64,000 bases of DNA from Woeseia sp034521225 (GCA_034521225.1 JAXHMR010000009.1:1-64000), one strand, 5' to 3'; counted from the stretch's first letter, positions 49,312-59,087 are shown. A program made the numbers and translations. The notes: generated by a model not told the origin, from the letters alone.

Positions 49312-49890
49312 ATGAATAGACTTTTTTCGCTGCTTCTCATCTCACGTAATGTAGCACTGGTTCTCGCCATCGCCGGCCTGTGGGGTTGCTCATCAATCCG
49401 AACCGGTTCGCACCTCGACGGAACGAATGACTTTAGTCGCTATGAAACCTTTTCATGGATTGCCGAAAACCCTTACATCGGGCACGATTCCGATGACGCG
49501 ATCAGCCCACTGGCACAGGCGAAGATTAAGAGCGCAATAAGCGACCAGCTCGAGTTCAAGGGTTACACCTACACGGCGAACCCGGATGCCGCCGACTTCA
49601 TCGTTTCATACACGGTAGGTAGCCGTGAAAAATTGAGAACGACTTCGTACCCCAGCGCTTACCACGGATCCTGGGGCTGGCACATTCGTGGAAGCTATTA
49701 CTATGTTCGTGAGTACGAGGAACACAGTTACACAGAGAGCACGCTTGCCGTCGACATTTTTGACGGCGCCTCCAAAAAACCGGTATGGCACGGCTGGGCC
49801 GGGAAAACAGTCACCGAGAGCGACCGAAAGAATCCGGATGAAGTCATAAAGAACAGCGTGGCAAAACTGCTGGAAGCTTTTCCCCGCTAG
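49312..49890 (+). CDS. DUF4136-type lipoprotein
   Basis: 192 residues from ATG 49312 (an in-frame earlier start at 49258 lacks a signal sequence). Signal peptide with lipobox LWGC near residue 26, then a DUF4136 domain: FSRYETFSWIAENPY, then DQLEFKGYTYTANPDAADFI, then the repeated aromatic strand HIRGSYYYVREYEEHSYTE and VDIFDGASKKPVWHGWA. Such proteins are outer- or inner-membrane-anchored and of unknown role. Stand-alone gene, intact, convergent with the beta-CASP hydrolase. Confidence 0.85.
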   Translation: MNRLFSLLLISRNVALVLAIAGLWGCSSIRTGSHLDGTNDFSRYETFSWIAENPYIGHDSDDAISPLAQAKIKSAISDQLEFKGYTYTANPDAADFIVSYTVGSREKLRTTSYPSAYHGSWGWHIRGSYYYVREYEEHSYTESTLAVDIFDGASKKPVWHGWAGKTVTESDRKNPDEVIKNSVAKLLEAFPR

Positions 49891-49899
49891 CGAGCCCCG

Positions 49900-51289
49900 T
49901 CAGATGGCTATGGATTGTCCTGTCGCCGCGATAGTCACCGGCGCGTCAAATCGTGTCCTCAATTCAGCCTCAAGTGCGCTTTGAGCCTTCTGTTCCCCAT
50001 GCACCAGGTAGACCGGCGGTCTTTCTTCAAATGAATCGTACCAGTCGAGCAGGTCAGCCTGGTCCGCACTGGGCCGAAAGGCCGCCCACTGTATGAACGG
50101 TTGCACGCACCGGGTACGCCTCACCCCACAAACGTATTTCATCCGCGCCATCGACAAGCCGCCGGCCCAGCGTCCCGAAGGCCTGAAACCCGACAATGAC
50201 TACGTGGCACTCCGGCCGCCAGACATTGTTCTTCAGATGGTGATGAATCCGGCCGCCGGTGCACATGCCGCTGCCGGCAATAATGATCGCCCCTGACCGC
50301 ACACGATTGATTACCATGGATTCCTGCGGTCGTACGCGTGGCAAAAAAATTCGGGAGATTCGGCGCGTCTCGACCCGGGCCGGAACAGTTCCGCACCATA
50401 AAGACGCCTATACTGTGCGTATACCTTTGTCGCCTCAATTCCCATAGGGCTGTCGAGAAAAATCTGCCAGTTACGAAGCCCCCACCGTTCATAATTATCG
50501 GCCATCAGGTACAACAGATCCTGTGTGCGGCCGACGGTAAATGCAGGAATCAGGATATTGCCCTTGGCTGCCCTGGCAGTTTCAAATACATCCGCCAGTT
50601 CGTCCAGGGTAGCGGCAAAGGGACGGTGCAGGCGATCCCCGTAAGTACTCTCCATCAGTATTGTATCGGCATGACTGAGGCGTACCGGGAACTCCATGAC
50701 CGGCGCATCGCGGTAGCCAAGATCACCGGAGAAAACCAGCGTACGGCGGTCGCTGCCCGACTGGTACGTCAATTCGACAATCGACGATCCGAGTATGTGT
50801 CCGGCGTCGTGCAGACACAACGTAAGGCCCGGAAGAATTTCGCATGGCTCCCTGTACGCCAGGCCTTTGAAATACTGCAGGCACTCCTCTGCCTCCCGCC
50901 GTGTATAGAGCGCCTCGACCGGTGGCTCGCCCTTCTTATCATTTTTCTTATTGGCCCATTCGGCGTCTTTTTCATTCAGGTAACCGGAGTCCGGCAACAT
51001 GATCCGGCACAGCTCACGGCTCGCGTTTTGCACGTAGACGGGCCCACGGTAGCCACGCTTCATGAGCAGCGGCACCCGACCGGAATGGTCAATGTGCGCA
51101 TGGCTCAGGATCACCGCATCGATGTCCGATATCGCGACGGGAAACGGATCGGCGTTCCTGGCTTCGTCCTTTCGTCCGCCCTGGAACAAGCCCGCACTCC
51201 AGCAGAACGGTGTGGTTGTCCGTCCGTATTACATAGAGTGACCCGGTGACCTGTTCGGTCGCACCGAAGAACTGCAATTCGAATTTCAT
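49900..51289 (-). CDS. metallo-beta-lactamase/beta-CASP RNA-processing hydrolase-like (frameshifts)
   Basis: About 460 residues, MBL fold with beta-CASP insertion. It begins at 51289 with MKFELQFFGATEQVTGSLYV; the metal-binding HAHIDHSG motif is in LSHAHIDHSGRVPLL, the second His in HDAGHILGSS, and Asp in VFSGDLGYRD. The RNA-specificity C-terminal part has GSGMCTGGRIHHHLK. Related proteins are archaeal CPSF-like and bacterial exonuclease-like enzymes that cleave or degrade RNA. Breaks lie near 51170, 50340 and 50100. It converges on the DUF4136 gene with nine bases between. Confidence 0.85.
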
Positions 51290-51591
51290 TGGCCTCTACT
51301 TCCGATATCCAGGCAACGACGCCGCCCTGGGGTGGCACACACTACGGCAAGGCTCGTTGCAGTTTTCCTGACTCCTGGCATTGCGCAGCCGCCGCGATGG
51401 GCAGCTGCATGCGATGACTTGATATGGCACTATACCCGTCGCACGATGGGACGTCCGGATTGGAGGCACCTGTGGCAACGGACCCGGACATCCGAACGCA
51501 ACTGCGGTTTCCCCTTATGGGACAACCCCGCGTCCCGTGCTATTGATGACCCGACGCTTGAGAACAATATCGAAATAAATGGAGGTGCACC
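51290..51591. other. 302-base intergenic region upstream of cytochrome c lipoprotein
   Basis: Divergent spacer. No coding frame is supported. A TTGATATGG element near 51419 has one good FNR-like half (TTGAT) but the other half (CACTA) does not match, so no regulator site is claimed. A strong ribosome site GGAGGTG sits just before the ATG at 51592. Confidence 0.35.
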
Positions 51592-52041
51592 ATGCGCAAA
51601 ACGGCCGCCCTGCTTATGCTTGCCGCATTAGCCACAATGATGGGTTGTGAACGGGATCCGATGTCCGAAAAAGGCTTCCGCCTTCCGGATGGCGATCCGG
51701 ATCTTGGGCGCGAGGTGTTCCTGTACATGCAATGCAACCAGTGTCACACGATCAGCGGTGAGGACCTGCCGGTCGTGCCTCTCGCGGATCCTCCCTACGT
51801 TGAGCTGGGCGGGGCCGTCACGCGTGTAAAGACCTATGGCGAGCTGGTCACGGCAATCACCAATCCGTCGCACAAGCTGGCCCCCGGCTATGCCAAGGAA
51901 GTTGTCTCCGAGGACGGCGAATCGAAAATGTACAACTACAATGGCTTCATGACGGTACAGGAGCTGGCCCATATCGTCAGGTTCCTGCAGCCACATTACG
52001 ACGTTATTGTGCCGACGCATCACTACCGGGTCTACCCGTAA
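51592..52041 (+). CDS. c-type cytochrome lipoprotein
   Basis: 149 residues, intact, with lipobox TMMGC at residues about 15-19 and one haem motif CNQCH (residues about 48-52). The axial methionine is probably in MTVQELAHI or SKMYNYNGF. The family type is the small di- or monohaem cytochromes found next to cbb3 clusters; the aromatic-rich end (HYRVYP) is unusual. It is separated from the SafE-like gene by a strong stem (52050-52070). The role is likely electron transfer to a terminal reductase; the partner is unknown. Confidence 0.8.
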   Translation: MRKTAALLMLAALATMMGCERDPMSEKGFRLPDGDPDLGREVFLYMQCNQCHTISGEDLPVVPLADPPYVELGGAVTRVKTYGELVTAITNPSHKLAPGYAKEVVSEDGESKMYNYNGFMTVQELAHIVRFLQPHYDVIVPTHHYRVYP

Positions 52042-52049
52042 CACCGGCG

Positions 52050-52070
52050 TGCCGGGGTCACGCCCCGGCA
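52050..52070. terminator. stem-loop between convergent genes
   Basis: Perfect eight-base stem TGCCGGGG/CCCCGGCA with a five-base loop, between the cytochrome c stop (52041) and the SafE-like gene stop (52079). No T tract, but its position fits a bidirectional terminator. Confidence 0.6.
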
Positions 52071-52078
52071 GTGGTTGA

Positions 52079-52839
52079 TCACTGTGCCGCATCCCCCGCG
52101 GCAAGGTTAACCGGGCGCACGGCTGCGGTGGCTGCATGATGTTCGTGACCGGCTGCACCGGCACCGGGCTTGGCGTGCCATCCCGGCAACGCAAGCGCCA
52201 GCAGTCCGATGGCGAGTAACACAACACCTGCCGCCTGCCGCAGTCCCCGGCGTGCTTTCAAGCGATGCAAGGTGGCCGCCGACGCACCCGCAACCAACAG
52301 CGCGGGCAACGTTCCCAGCCCGAAGGCCAGCATGACCATACCGCCCGACTGCGGACTGCCACTCGTAGCTGCGAGGGCGACGGCACTGTAGACCAGTCCG
52401 CACGGCAGCGCCCCCGTAGAAATCCCGCGGCCAGGGCCGTGGCCGGCGATGAAATTGGCAACACATGGCGCGCAAGCGGCGAGACAAGCTGCCAAAGCCC
52501 CGCTCCGGCACTTTCGAGAAACCGCAAGCCGCGCCAGTCAATGACCAGTGTCAGGCCAAGCGCAATTATCAGCGCAGCGGCCAGCAGGCGCAGCAACATC
52601 AATGCCGCGTCAAAACCCGCCGTAAGCAGGTTGCCGGCGCCGCCGGCCACGACACCAAGCACAACGTAGAAAAGCAGCCGCCCACCATTGTAGGCGAGGC
52701 GTCGTGGTAATCCGGGGAAACGCGCGGCCCCTTGCCCCTCGAGCAGCACCACGACCGCACCGCACATCGCGAGACAATGGGTACTGCCAAAGAAACCTGC
52801 CGCGAATGCAGCCGGCAGCAGCAGTTCCGGATTCATCAT
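52079..52839 (-). CDS. SafE/TauE-like membrane protein of the cbb3 cluster (frameshift)
   Basis: About 250 residues, six to seven hydrophobic segments, of the sulfite exporter TauE/SafE-type group often encoded after ccoS. The N-terminal helix carries AGFFGSTHCLAMCGAVVVLL with the paired Cys typical of the DsbD-like/heavy-metal variety. The second half is GGMVMLAFGLGTLPALLVAG. The frame breaks near 52430. Its start overlaps the ccoS stop (ATGA), so it belongs to the cco operon. A role in copper handling or thiol transport during oxidase assembly is a common suggestion; unproven. Confidence 0.8.
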
Positions 52840-53033
52840 TGCTCGGCCGGAGGCTCGTCGTTTTTCTTTCCCGTCCCGGCAGCCGGCGGCGCCCGGTCAT
52901 CATCCATGACTACCCGCCAGGCGGGGCTGTCGAGATCATCGAATTGTCCCGATCCCACGGCCCAGAAAAATGCCCAGATCGCGGCCGCGAGCAAGATCAG
53001 GCCAAGCGGAATCAGCAGGTAGAGTATGCTCAT
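52836..53033 (-). CDS. ccoS: cbb3 oxidase assembly protein CcoS
   Basis: 65 residues: one N-terminal helix (MSILYLLIPLGLILLAAAIW) followed by the conserved WAVGSGQFDDLDSPAWRVVMDD motif, typical of CcoS. CcoS is needed to insert cofactors (Cu and haem) into the cbb3 oxidase. The start overlaps the ccoI stop and the stop overlaps the SafE-like start, so the three are coupled. Intact. Confidence 0.95.
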   Translation of the reverse strand: MSILYLLIPLGLILLAAAIWAFFWAVGSGQFDDLDSPAWRVVMDDDRAPPAAGTGKKNDEPPAEQ

Positions 53034-55507
53034 GTCATTGCGCGTTCGGCGACTCTGACGGTATCAGCGCAATGCTGTGGCGCATGCCTGTCGGGGTGAC
53101 TACGCTGGAGGCGCAACGCATTCAGCACAACCAGCAATGAACTCAGGGACATGCCAAGCGCCGCCATCCAGGGCGCAAGCCAGCCGCTGACCGCCAGCGG
53201 CACCGCAGTCGCGTTGTACCCGATCGCCCAGGCAATATTCTGCCGGATGATGCGTCGCGTACGCGAGGCTACCTCGGCTGCCTCTACGACCGATACCAGG
53301 CGACGGCTCAGTGCGACCGCATCGGCGCTGGCACGCGCCAGCGCGGTGCCGGCATCCAGCGCGATCGATGCGTCGGCTGCCTGCATGACCGGCGCATCGT
53401 TGATACCGTCGCCCACCATGATGACCCGCTCGCCGGAACGCTGCCGCTGTGCGACGAGCGCAAGCTTGTCCGCCGGCGTCAGCTCGGCGTACCAGTCCGC
53501 CACGTCCAGCGCCCGGGCCGCAGCAGCGACGACCGGCGCGCGATCACCGCTCGCAATGACGACTTTATAACCGGCATCCCGCAACTGCGACAGTGCCATT
53601 TGCGCATCGCCGCGGAGCGCATCACCTATTGTGAACGCAGCCAGGAACCCCCGTTCGCTGCCCAGGTAGACCAACGTCGAGCGGTCGTTCGACGGTGGAA
53701 GTTGGCAATGTCCGGCGATCGCCGCCACGTAGTCGCGACGGCCTATCCGGTACCGGACACCGTCAATCATCGCCTCGACACCGGCACCGGCTTGCGGCGC
53801 CAGCGCGCTGACTGTGAATGCCCGCGACCCCCCGCGCATGGCAAATGCACGGGCCAACACATGCTCCGACGCCGACTCCAGCGCCGCGGCAAGCTCCCGG
53901 CAGTATGACTCGCTGACACCCTCACTCGCCGCCAGGAGCCGCGTGTCGACTATCGAGGGCTCACCGCGCGTCAGCGTACCCGTCTTGTCGAAAATGATGG
54001 TCGCCCCCGGACGCAGGACTTCCAGCACTCGCGAACGAATCACGTAAAAGCCGCTCGCGGAAAGCCGCGACGCAGCGGCGGCGAGCGCCGCCGGGGTCGC
54101 CAGCGCCAACGCGCAGGGACAGGTCACGACGAGTGTCGCGAGCACAATCTCGAATGACCGGGACGGGTCGATCACCAGCCAGGCGCCGCCCGCAAACGTT
54201 GCCAGGACCAGGACGGAAACCACGAAATAACCGGCAACCCGGTCGGCCAGCACCGAGATCGGCGGGCGATCGGCTTTGGCCCGCTCCAGCAGACGGCCAA
54301 TCCCGGCGATGCTGGTACTCGCGCCCGTATTCAAAACCCGCAGCGTAGCACTGCCGCTCACGGTTACACCACCCGCGAACACCTGCATACCGATGCTGCG
54401 AGCTACCGGCATCGACTCACCTGTCAGCAGCGACTCATCAACCGCCAGTTCCCCGTCGACGATTTCACCGTCTGCCGGAACGATATCACCGGGCCGGATG
54501 CGCAAGAGATTACCGGCTTGTAACCGGTCAACCGATACAGTTTCTTCCCTGCCGTCTTCAAGCCTGGCCGCCGTATCGGGCAGCAGGCGTGCCAGCGACA
54601 GCGCCTGGTCGTCTGCCCGGTGTCGCGCGCGCATTTCGAGAAAACGCGTGCCGCTCAGGAACAGCACGAACATCGCCACCGAGTCAAAGTAGATTTCCCC
54701 GCTTCCCGTCCATACGGCCCAGGTAGAGGCAGCAAAGGCAAAGCCAATTGCCAGGGACACCGGCAGGTCCATGCCAGGTGATCGCGCGCGCAGGCCCCGC
54801 CATGCCGCCTGGAAGAATGGCCGCGCGGAGTAGAAGACGATCGGCAGCGTCACGAGCAAGCTGATTGTGCGCAGGAACTGCTCAATAGCACCGTCAATGC
54901 CGAAATGGTCGCCGGCATACAGGGCAACCGCGAACATCATGACCTGCATACCGGCGGCAGCCGCGACAATAAGGCGTTTGAGCGACTGCCGGTAGTCCTT
55001 GTCTCGGCGATCGCCGGCATAGCCAACCCGAACTGGCTCCGGTTTGAAACCGACATCCGCGATAACCTGCAGCAGTTCACTGAATGGCATGGCGGCGATG
55101 TCCCAGGCAATGATAGCCCGCCGTGTCGCTGCGTTCACATCGACGGACCTGATTGCCGCATGTTGCGCAAGCGCCCTGTCCAGTAACCAGACACAGGCCG
55201 TGCAATACATGCCGCCAATATCGAGTGCCGTCTCTGCGCGTTCGTCGTTGCGATCCACATACCGCGCCAGCATGTCTGGCGCGTCGAACGGTTGGAAGTG
55301 CGCTTCTTCCGGCCGGACATCCATGCCGGTGCGCGGTTCGTCGCGATAAGCATAGTACGAACCGAGCCCGTTGCCCTGGATGAATTCTGCGACTGCCTTG
55401 CAGCCGAGGCAGCAAACGGGCTGCTGCTCGTCACCAAAACGCGCCAAAATGGGTGGCGCGTTCGGCAACGGTTCGCCGCAGTGAAAGCAATCGCCGGAAT
55501 GCGCCAT
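53030..55507 (-). CDS. ccoI: copper-translocating P-type ATPase CcoI/FixI
   Basis: 825 residues, intact, of the CPx P1B ATPase class that supplies copper to cbb3 oxidase. The N-terminal Cys-rich region (GDCFHCGEPL, CCLGCKAVAEF) is followed by metal-binding MYCTACVW, and about eight membrane segments include TCPCALALA. The catalytic DKTGTLTRGE and GDGINDAPVMQAA follow. The ATP-binding region has SEHVLARAF where the conserved HP motif of P1B ATPases (SEHPL) is expected, so Pro is replaced by Val. This is noted as an oddity, not a reason to doubt the family. It lies between fixH-like and ccoS in the standard cluster. Confidence 0.95.
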   Translation of the reverse strand: MAHSGDCFHCGEPLPNAPPILARFGDEQQPVCCLGCKAVAEFIQGNGLGSYYAYRDEPRTGMDVRPEEAHFQPFDAPDMLARYVDRNDERAETALDIGGMYCTACVWLLDRALAQHAAIRSVDVNAATRRAIIAWDIAAMPFSELLQVIADVGFKPEPVRVGYAGDRRDKDYRQSLKRLIVAAAAGMQVMMFAVALYAGDHFGIDGAIEQFLRTISLLVTLPIVFYSARPFFQAAWRGLRARSPGMDLPVSLAIGFAFAASTWAVWTGSGEIYFDSVAMFVLFLSGTRFLEMRARHRADDQALSLARLLPDTAARLEDGREETVSVDRLQAGNLLRIRPGDIVPADGEIVDGELAVDESLLTGESMPVARSIGMQVFAGGVTVSGSATLRVLNTGASTSIAGIGRLLERAKADRPPISVLADRVAGYFVVSVLVLATFAGGAWLVIDPSRSFEIVLATLVVTCPCALALATPAALAAAASRLSASGFYVIRSRVLEVLRPGATIIFDKTGTLTRGEPSIVDTRLLAASEGVSESYCRELAAALESASEHVLARAFAMRGGSRAFTVSALAPQAGAGVEAMIDGVRYRIGRRDYVAAIAGHCQLPPSNDRSTLVYLGSERGFLAAFTIGDALRGDAQMALSQLRDAGYKVVIASGDRAPVVAAAARALDVADWYAELTPADKLALVAQRQRSGERVIMVGDGINDAPVMQAADASIALDAGTALARASADAVALSRRLVSVVEAAEVASRTRRIIRQNIAWAIGYNATAVPLAVSGWLAPWMAALGMSLSSLLVVLNALRLQRSHPDRHAPQHCADTVRVAERAMT

Positions 55508-55509
55508 GA

Positions 55510-55701
55510 TCAGGGTAATGCGTCGCGCGGCGTCCGGGTGGCGGGTGCGGTGTCAAGCATCGGATCCTTGACCAGGACGTCCGGGTTCGTGACAGCCAGG
55601 TAAATCGTCAGCATGCAGCCTGCCACCGTCAGTCCCGGGATGGCAATGACGAGCCACACCCACCCGTTGCGGTACCAGCAATTATCCACGTTGGTCTGCA
55701 T
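55510..55701 (-). CDS. fixH: FixH-like protein, short form
   Basis: 63 residues. The N-terminus matches FixH: CWYRNGWVWLVIAIPGLTVA (one membrane helix) and IYLAVTNPDVLVKDP. Typical FixH continues to about 150-170 residues; here the protein stops early, with a Pro/Ala-rich tail (APATRTPRDALP). A frameshift could have cut it, but no continuing family sequence is visible in the short space before ccoI (3 bases). It may be a genuinely reduced form. FixH assists CcoI-dependent copper loading. Confidence 0.75.
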   Translation of the reverse strand: MQTNVDNCWYRNGWVWLVIAIPGLTVAGCMLTIYLAVTNPDVLVKDPMLDTAPATRTPRDALP

Positions 55702-55704
55702 TAA

Positions 55705-57102
55705 TCAGTATTCCTCCGGTCCGCGAAAACGGCTTTCGCCGATTACCGCGATCGAGCTATCGTCGATACTTTGCAGGCGAAACTCGATGACATTTCCGCC
55801 GGTCGCGGCCTCATGCGGCACGGTTACGGACACCGGCAGCGTATGCACTGACTCGGCCGGTACGGAAAACTCCGTGTCCGTTCGAATCGTGATGCCATCG
55901 AGACCCGAAACGCTGATGCGATAGGTGTGATCGCGATTGTGCTTGTTGACAATCCGCATCGTGTAGCTGTTCTCGATTCCGGCGAGACCGACGTCACGAT
56001 AAAGGGTATTGCGGTCCCTCATGACATCAAGAATGACCGGTTGGCTCAATACGAGCGAGGATACCAGCCCGGCCAGCAGTGTCACCAGGATCAGGCTATA
56101 GACAATGGTGCGAGGCCGCCACAAGTGGTAGCTCTTGTGCTCCAGCGCATTCTCGGTGCTGTAGCGAATGAGGCCACGTGGATACTCCATCTTGTCCATG
56201 ACACTGTCGCAGGCATCAATACAGGCGGCGCAAGCGATGCACTCGTACTGCAGACCCTTGCGGATATCGATTCCGGTCGGGCAGACCTGCACGCACATCG
56301 TGCAATCGATACAGTCGCCAAGCCCGAGTTCGCGCGGTTCCGTTCCGCGGCGGCGCGGGCCGCGCGGCTCGCCGCGCTCCGGGTCATACGTAACGATCGA
56401 CGTATCCTGGTCGAACATCGAACTCTGGAACCGGGCATACGGGCACATGTACTTGCACACCTGCTCCCGCATGAATCCGGCATTTCCATAGGTAGCGAAA
56501 CCGTAGAAAAGCACCCAGAACCACTCCCATGGCCCTGCCGTGAATGTTGCCAGGTTTACAGACAGGTCTCGAATGTCGACAAAGTAGCCGACGAATGTAT
56601 AGCCGGTGTATAGCGCGAGTGTTATCCAGAGAAACTGCTTGGCACTCTTCTTGAAAATCTTGTCGGCAGTCCACGGGGCCTTATCGAGCTTCATGCGCTG
56701 GCTGCGATTACCCTCGATCCTTTGCTCGATCCATATGAACGCCTCGGTCCACACGGTTTGCGGGCAGGCAAAGCCGCACCACACCCGGCCCGCGATTGCA
56801 GTGAAGAAGAACAGGCTGACGGCCAGGATGATCAGCAACAGTGCAAGATAGATAAAATCCTGCGGCCACAGTGTCAGGCCAAAAATGTAGAACTTGCGTG
56901 CGGGAAGATCGAAGAGTACCGCCTGGCGGCCGTCCAGGGTCACCCATGGCATGACGTAGAAGAGGCCGAGAAGGACGACTACCGCCAGGCGGCGAAAATT
57001 GAAGAACCGGCCCTTTATTTCGCGAGGATATATTTTTTCCTCGCTGCGATAAAGATTGCCGTACTCATACTTGCTGCCGGATTCGTTACGCGAGTTCTGC
57101 AT
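55705..57102 (-). CDS. ccoG: cbb3 oxidase accessory protein CcoG
   Basis: 465 residues, intact. Membrane-bound iron-sulfur protein with five helices and two ferredoxin-type clusters: CGFACPQTVW, CKYMCPYARF, CIDCTMCVQVCPTG and CIACAACIDACDSVM. The C-terminal periplasmic Ig-like domain is typical of the CcoG/FixG group. ATG at 57102 overlaps the upstream stop as TGATG. CcoG is thought to reduce Cu(II) before loading of the oxidase. Fully consistent with the surrounding cco genes. Confidence 0.94.
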   Translation of the reverse strand: MQNSRNESGSKYEYGNLYRSEEKIYPREIKGRFFNFRRLAVVVLLGLFYVMPWVTLDGRQAVLFDLPARKFYIFGLTLWPQDFIYLALLLIILAVSLFFFTAIAGRVWCGFACPQTVWTEAFIWIEQRIEGNRSQRMKLDKAPWTADKIFKKSAKQFLWITLALYTGYTFVGYFVDIRDLSVNLATFTAGPWEWFWVLFYGFATYGNAGFMREQVCKYMCPYARFQSSMFDQDTSIVTYDPERGEPRGPRRRGTEPRELGLGDCIDCTMCVQVCPTGIDIRKGLQYECIACAACIDACDSVMDKMEYPRGLIRYSTENALEHKSYHLWRPRTIVYSLILVTLLAGLVSSLVLSQPVILDVMRDRNTLYRDVGLAGIENSYTMRIVNKHNRDHTYRISVSGLDGITIRTDTEFSVPAESVHTLPVSVTVPHEAATGGNVIEFRLQSIDDSSIAVIGESRFRGPEEY

Positions 57103-57407
57103 CAACCCTGTTCCGGCTTCCATGCCGTCGGCCCGCGGCGCTTGCGCCTGATCAGTCGCACGGTATTGCAGCAGCGCAACCAGGCATTTGCCCAGAGAAA
57201 AAAGAATCCGATTGCGTAGCCGGAACTGCGGCTTTCAATAAACTGCACGTTGACCGCATCGACTATTACCAGCGGATCGATAAAGGCAAAAAGAACGACG
57301 GAAAAGGCCGCCGCGGAGAGAAAAGAAATCCATGACAATACCGCATACTTTTGCGTGTCACGGCTCCACTCCACCGGTTTCTCGTCGCTGTTCGCGGGCG
57401 TATTCAT
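57102..57407 (-). CDS. small two-helix membrane protein between ccoP and ccoG
   Basis: 101 residues, intact, with two hydrophobic segments (YAVLSWISFLSAAAFSVVLF and SSGYAIGFFFLWANAWLRCC) and a basic C-terminal tail. It is located between ccoP and ccoG. A comparable uncharacterised reading frame occurs at this position in several Gammaproteobacteria, from my recollection. It may be an accessory subunit of the oxidase or its assembly. No motif identifies its function. Confidence 0.7.
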   Translation of the reverse strand: MNTPANSDEKPVEWSRDTQKYAVLSWISFLSAAAFSVVLFAFIDPLVIVDAVNVQFIESRSSGYAIGFFFLWANAWLRCCNTVRLIRRKRRGPTAWKPEQG

Positions 57408-57413
57408 GACCGG

Positions 57414-58298
57414 TTAATTCGACAGGCTGTAGACGTAAGCTGCAAGGATTCGTGCCCGGTCCGTTCCCAGCAGGTCAGCATGTGCGGGCATGACACCATT
57501 GCGTCCCTCGACGATGGACTTGCGGACGGCGGACTGTGAGGCGCCATACATCCATGCATCGTCGGCCAGGCTCGGCGCTCCCAATGCCTGCATGCCGCTG
57601 CCGTCGGCGCCGTGGCAGCCGATGCACAGGCTCATGTAGCGGCCATGCGCTGGCGAGGACGTATTGGAGCCATCGGCCATGTTACGAACATAGATTACCA
57701 TTTCGTTAATGCCCTGTTCTCCCTGCAGCGCAGCGCCAAGGGCCGGCATGATGCCGGTACGCCCCTGGAGGATGGACTGTTCAATTTGCTGCGGCGAACC
57801 GCCCCAGTTCCAGGTATCGTCCGCCAGGTTCGGAAACCCCGGGGCGCCGAGCGCATTTGCACCATGACATTGCGAACAATAGTTTGCATACAGGCTGCTG
57901 CCGATGCGCATGGCCCGTTCATTGCCGACGAGGTCCTCAACCGGCATCGCCCCAAACTCGGCAAATACAGGCCCGTAGCGCTCCTCGGCGGCAGCCATCT
58001 GTTCCTCATATTGCTGCTGCTGGCTCCAGCCCAGTATTCCGGAGAAATTTCCCAGCGACGGGTACAGCACAAAATAGGCGGCACCCCATACCAGGGTAAG
58101 CACGAACAGCCACAGCCACCACATCGGCAACGGATTGTTCAGCTCCCGTATATCCTCGTCCCAGACGTGGTGCTCTGACGCCTCGATTTCCTCGTCAGAC
58201 TGACGTTGCCGATTCGTCCAGAAAATCAGCCAGAAACAGGCGAGCATACTCGCGACCGTGCCAACAGCGACATACCAGCTCCACGCGCTGCTCATCAT
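57414..58298 (-). CDS. ccoP: cbb3 oxidase subunit III, dihaem cytochrome c
   Basis: 294 residues, intact. An N-terminal helix pair (WYVAVGTVASMLACFWLIFW, then NPLPMWWLWLFVLTLVWGAA) is followed by two cytochrome c domains with CSQCH and CIGCH. Candidate Met ligands lie in RTGIMPALGAAL and RNGVMPAHADLL. Passes electrons from the bc1 complex or soluble cytochromes to CcoO and CcoN. Overlaps ccoQ (ATGA). Confidence 0.97.
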   Translation of the reverse strand: MMSSAWSWYVAVGTVASMLACFWLIFWTNRQRQSDEEIEASEHHVWDEDIRELNNPLPMWWLWLFVLTLVWGAAYFVLYPSLGNFSGILGWSQQQQYEEQMAAAEERYGPVFAEFGAMPVEDLVGNERAMRIGSSLYANYCSQCHGANALGAPGFPNLADDTWNWGGSPQQIEQSILQGRTGIMPALGAALQGEQGINEMVIYVRNMADGSNTSSPAHGRYMSLCIGCHGADGSGMQALGAPSLADDAWMYGASQSAVRKSIVEGRNGVMPAHADLLGTDRARILAAYVYSLSN

Positions 58299-58477
58299 TC
58301 GCGCTCCTTGTTCTCTCGGGAATCACTTTTCGGGGGTTGCGTATCGTCTTCGAGGGGCATGCGCGCCGCCTTGTCGAAATCACCCCGTCGTTTGCGGCTG
58401 AAGCTCCATGCCACGATGCCGATAAACAGAATCAGCATTACCACCGTAAGCAAGCCGCGTATGGTTCCGATGTCCAT
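58295..58477 (-). CDS. ccoQ: cbb3 oxidase small subunit CcoQ
   Basis: 60 residues with a single helix (TVVMLILFIGIVAWSF) and a charged C-terminal tail (ESRENKERE-like end). It lies between ccoO and ccoP, with the start three bases after the ccoO stop. Typical CcoQ, which stabilises the oxidase. Confidence 0.93.
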   Translation of the reverse strand: MDIGTIRGLLTVVMLILFIGIVAWSFSRKRRGDFDKAARMPLEDDTQPPKSDSRENKERE

Positions 58478-58479
58478 AG

Positions 58480-59087
58480 CTAGCGTGCCGACCGGACTGT
58501 GCCGAGATTCTGCAGGTAGGCCACCAGCGCATCCAGCTCGCTCTTGCCGTTGACGACTTCCGGGGCCGCCGCTATCTGTTCGTCTGTATAAGGATCGCCC
58601 AAAAGCTGCAATGCCCGCATCTTGCGCGCGACGATGTCCCCGTCGACCATCGACGCTGCTCGAGCCATGGATAGGCCGGCATATTTGAATCGGGCACCAG
58701 GTCCTGTGGCTTGATCAGGTGTATCCGGTGCCAGTCGTCGCTATAGCGCTTGCCGACGCGTGCAAGATCCGGCCCGGTGCGTTTTGAGCCAAACTGGAAC
58801 GGCCTGTCATAAACAAACTCCCCGGCAACCGAATACGGCCCATAGCGTTCCGTTTCGCTGCGAAACGGCCGTATCTGTTGTGAGTGGCAGTTGTAGCAAC
58901 CCTCACGGACGTACACATCCCGTCCGGCCAGTTGCAGTGGCGGATACGGCTCGATGCCCTCCAATGGCTCCGTTGTCGAGCTGCTCGCCATCAGCGGCAG
59001 TATCTCGACCAGTCCGCCGATGCTGATTACAACGACGATCAGGACCGACATCAGGGTTATGTTTTTCTCGACTGTTTCGTGATTCAT
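58480..59087 (-). CDS. ccoO: cbb3 oxidase subunit II, monohaem cytochrome c (frameshift)
   Basis: About 202 residues: an N-terminal anchor (KNITLMSVLIVVVISIGGLV), the haem motif CYNCH in VREGCYNCHSQQIRPFRSE, and RTGPDLARVGKRYSDDWH. After a break near 58665 (AYPWLE to ARAASMVDGDIVARKMRA) it ends with LQNLGTVRSAR. Normal length and order (ccoN-O-Q-P). CcoO passes electrons to the CcoN haems. The frameshift in an essential subunit is one of the strongest signs that sequence errors, not decay, explain the broken genes. Confidence 0.95.
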
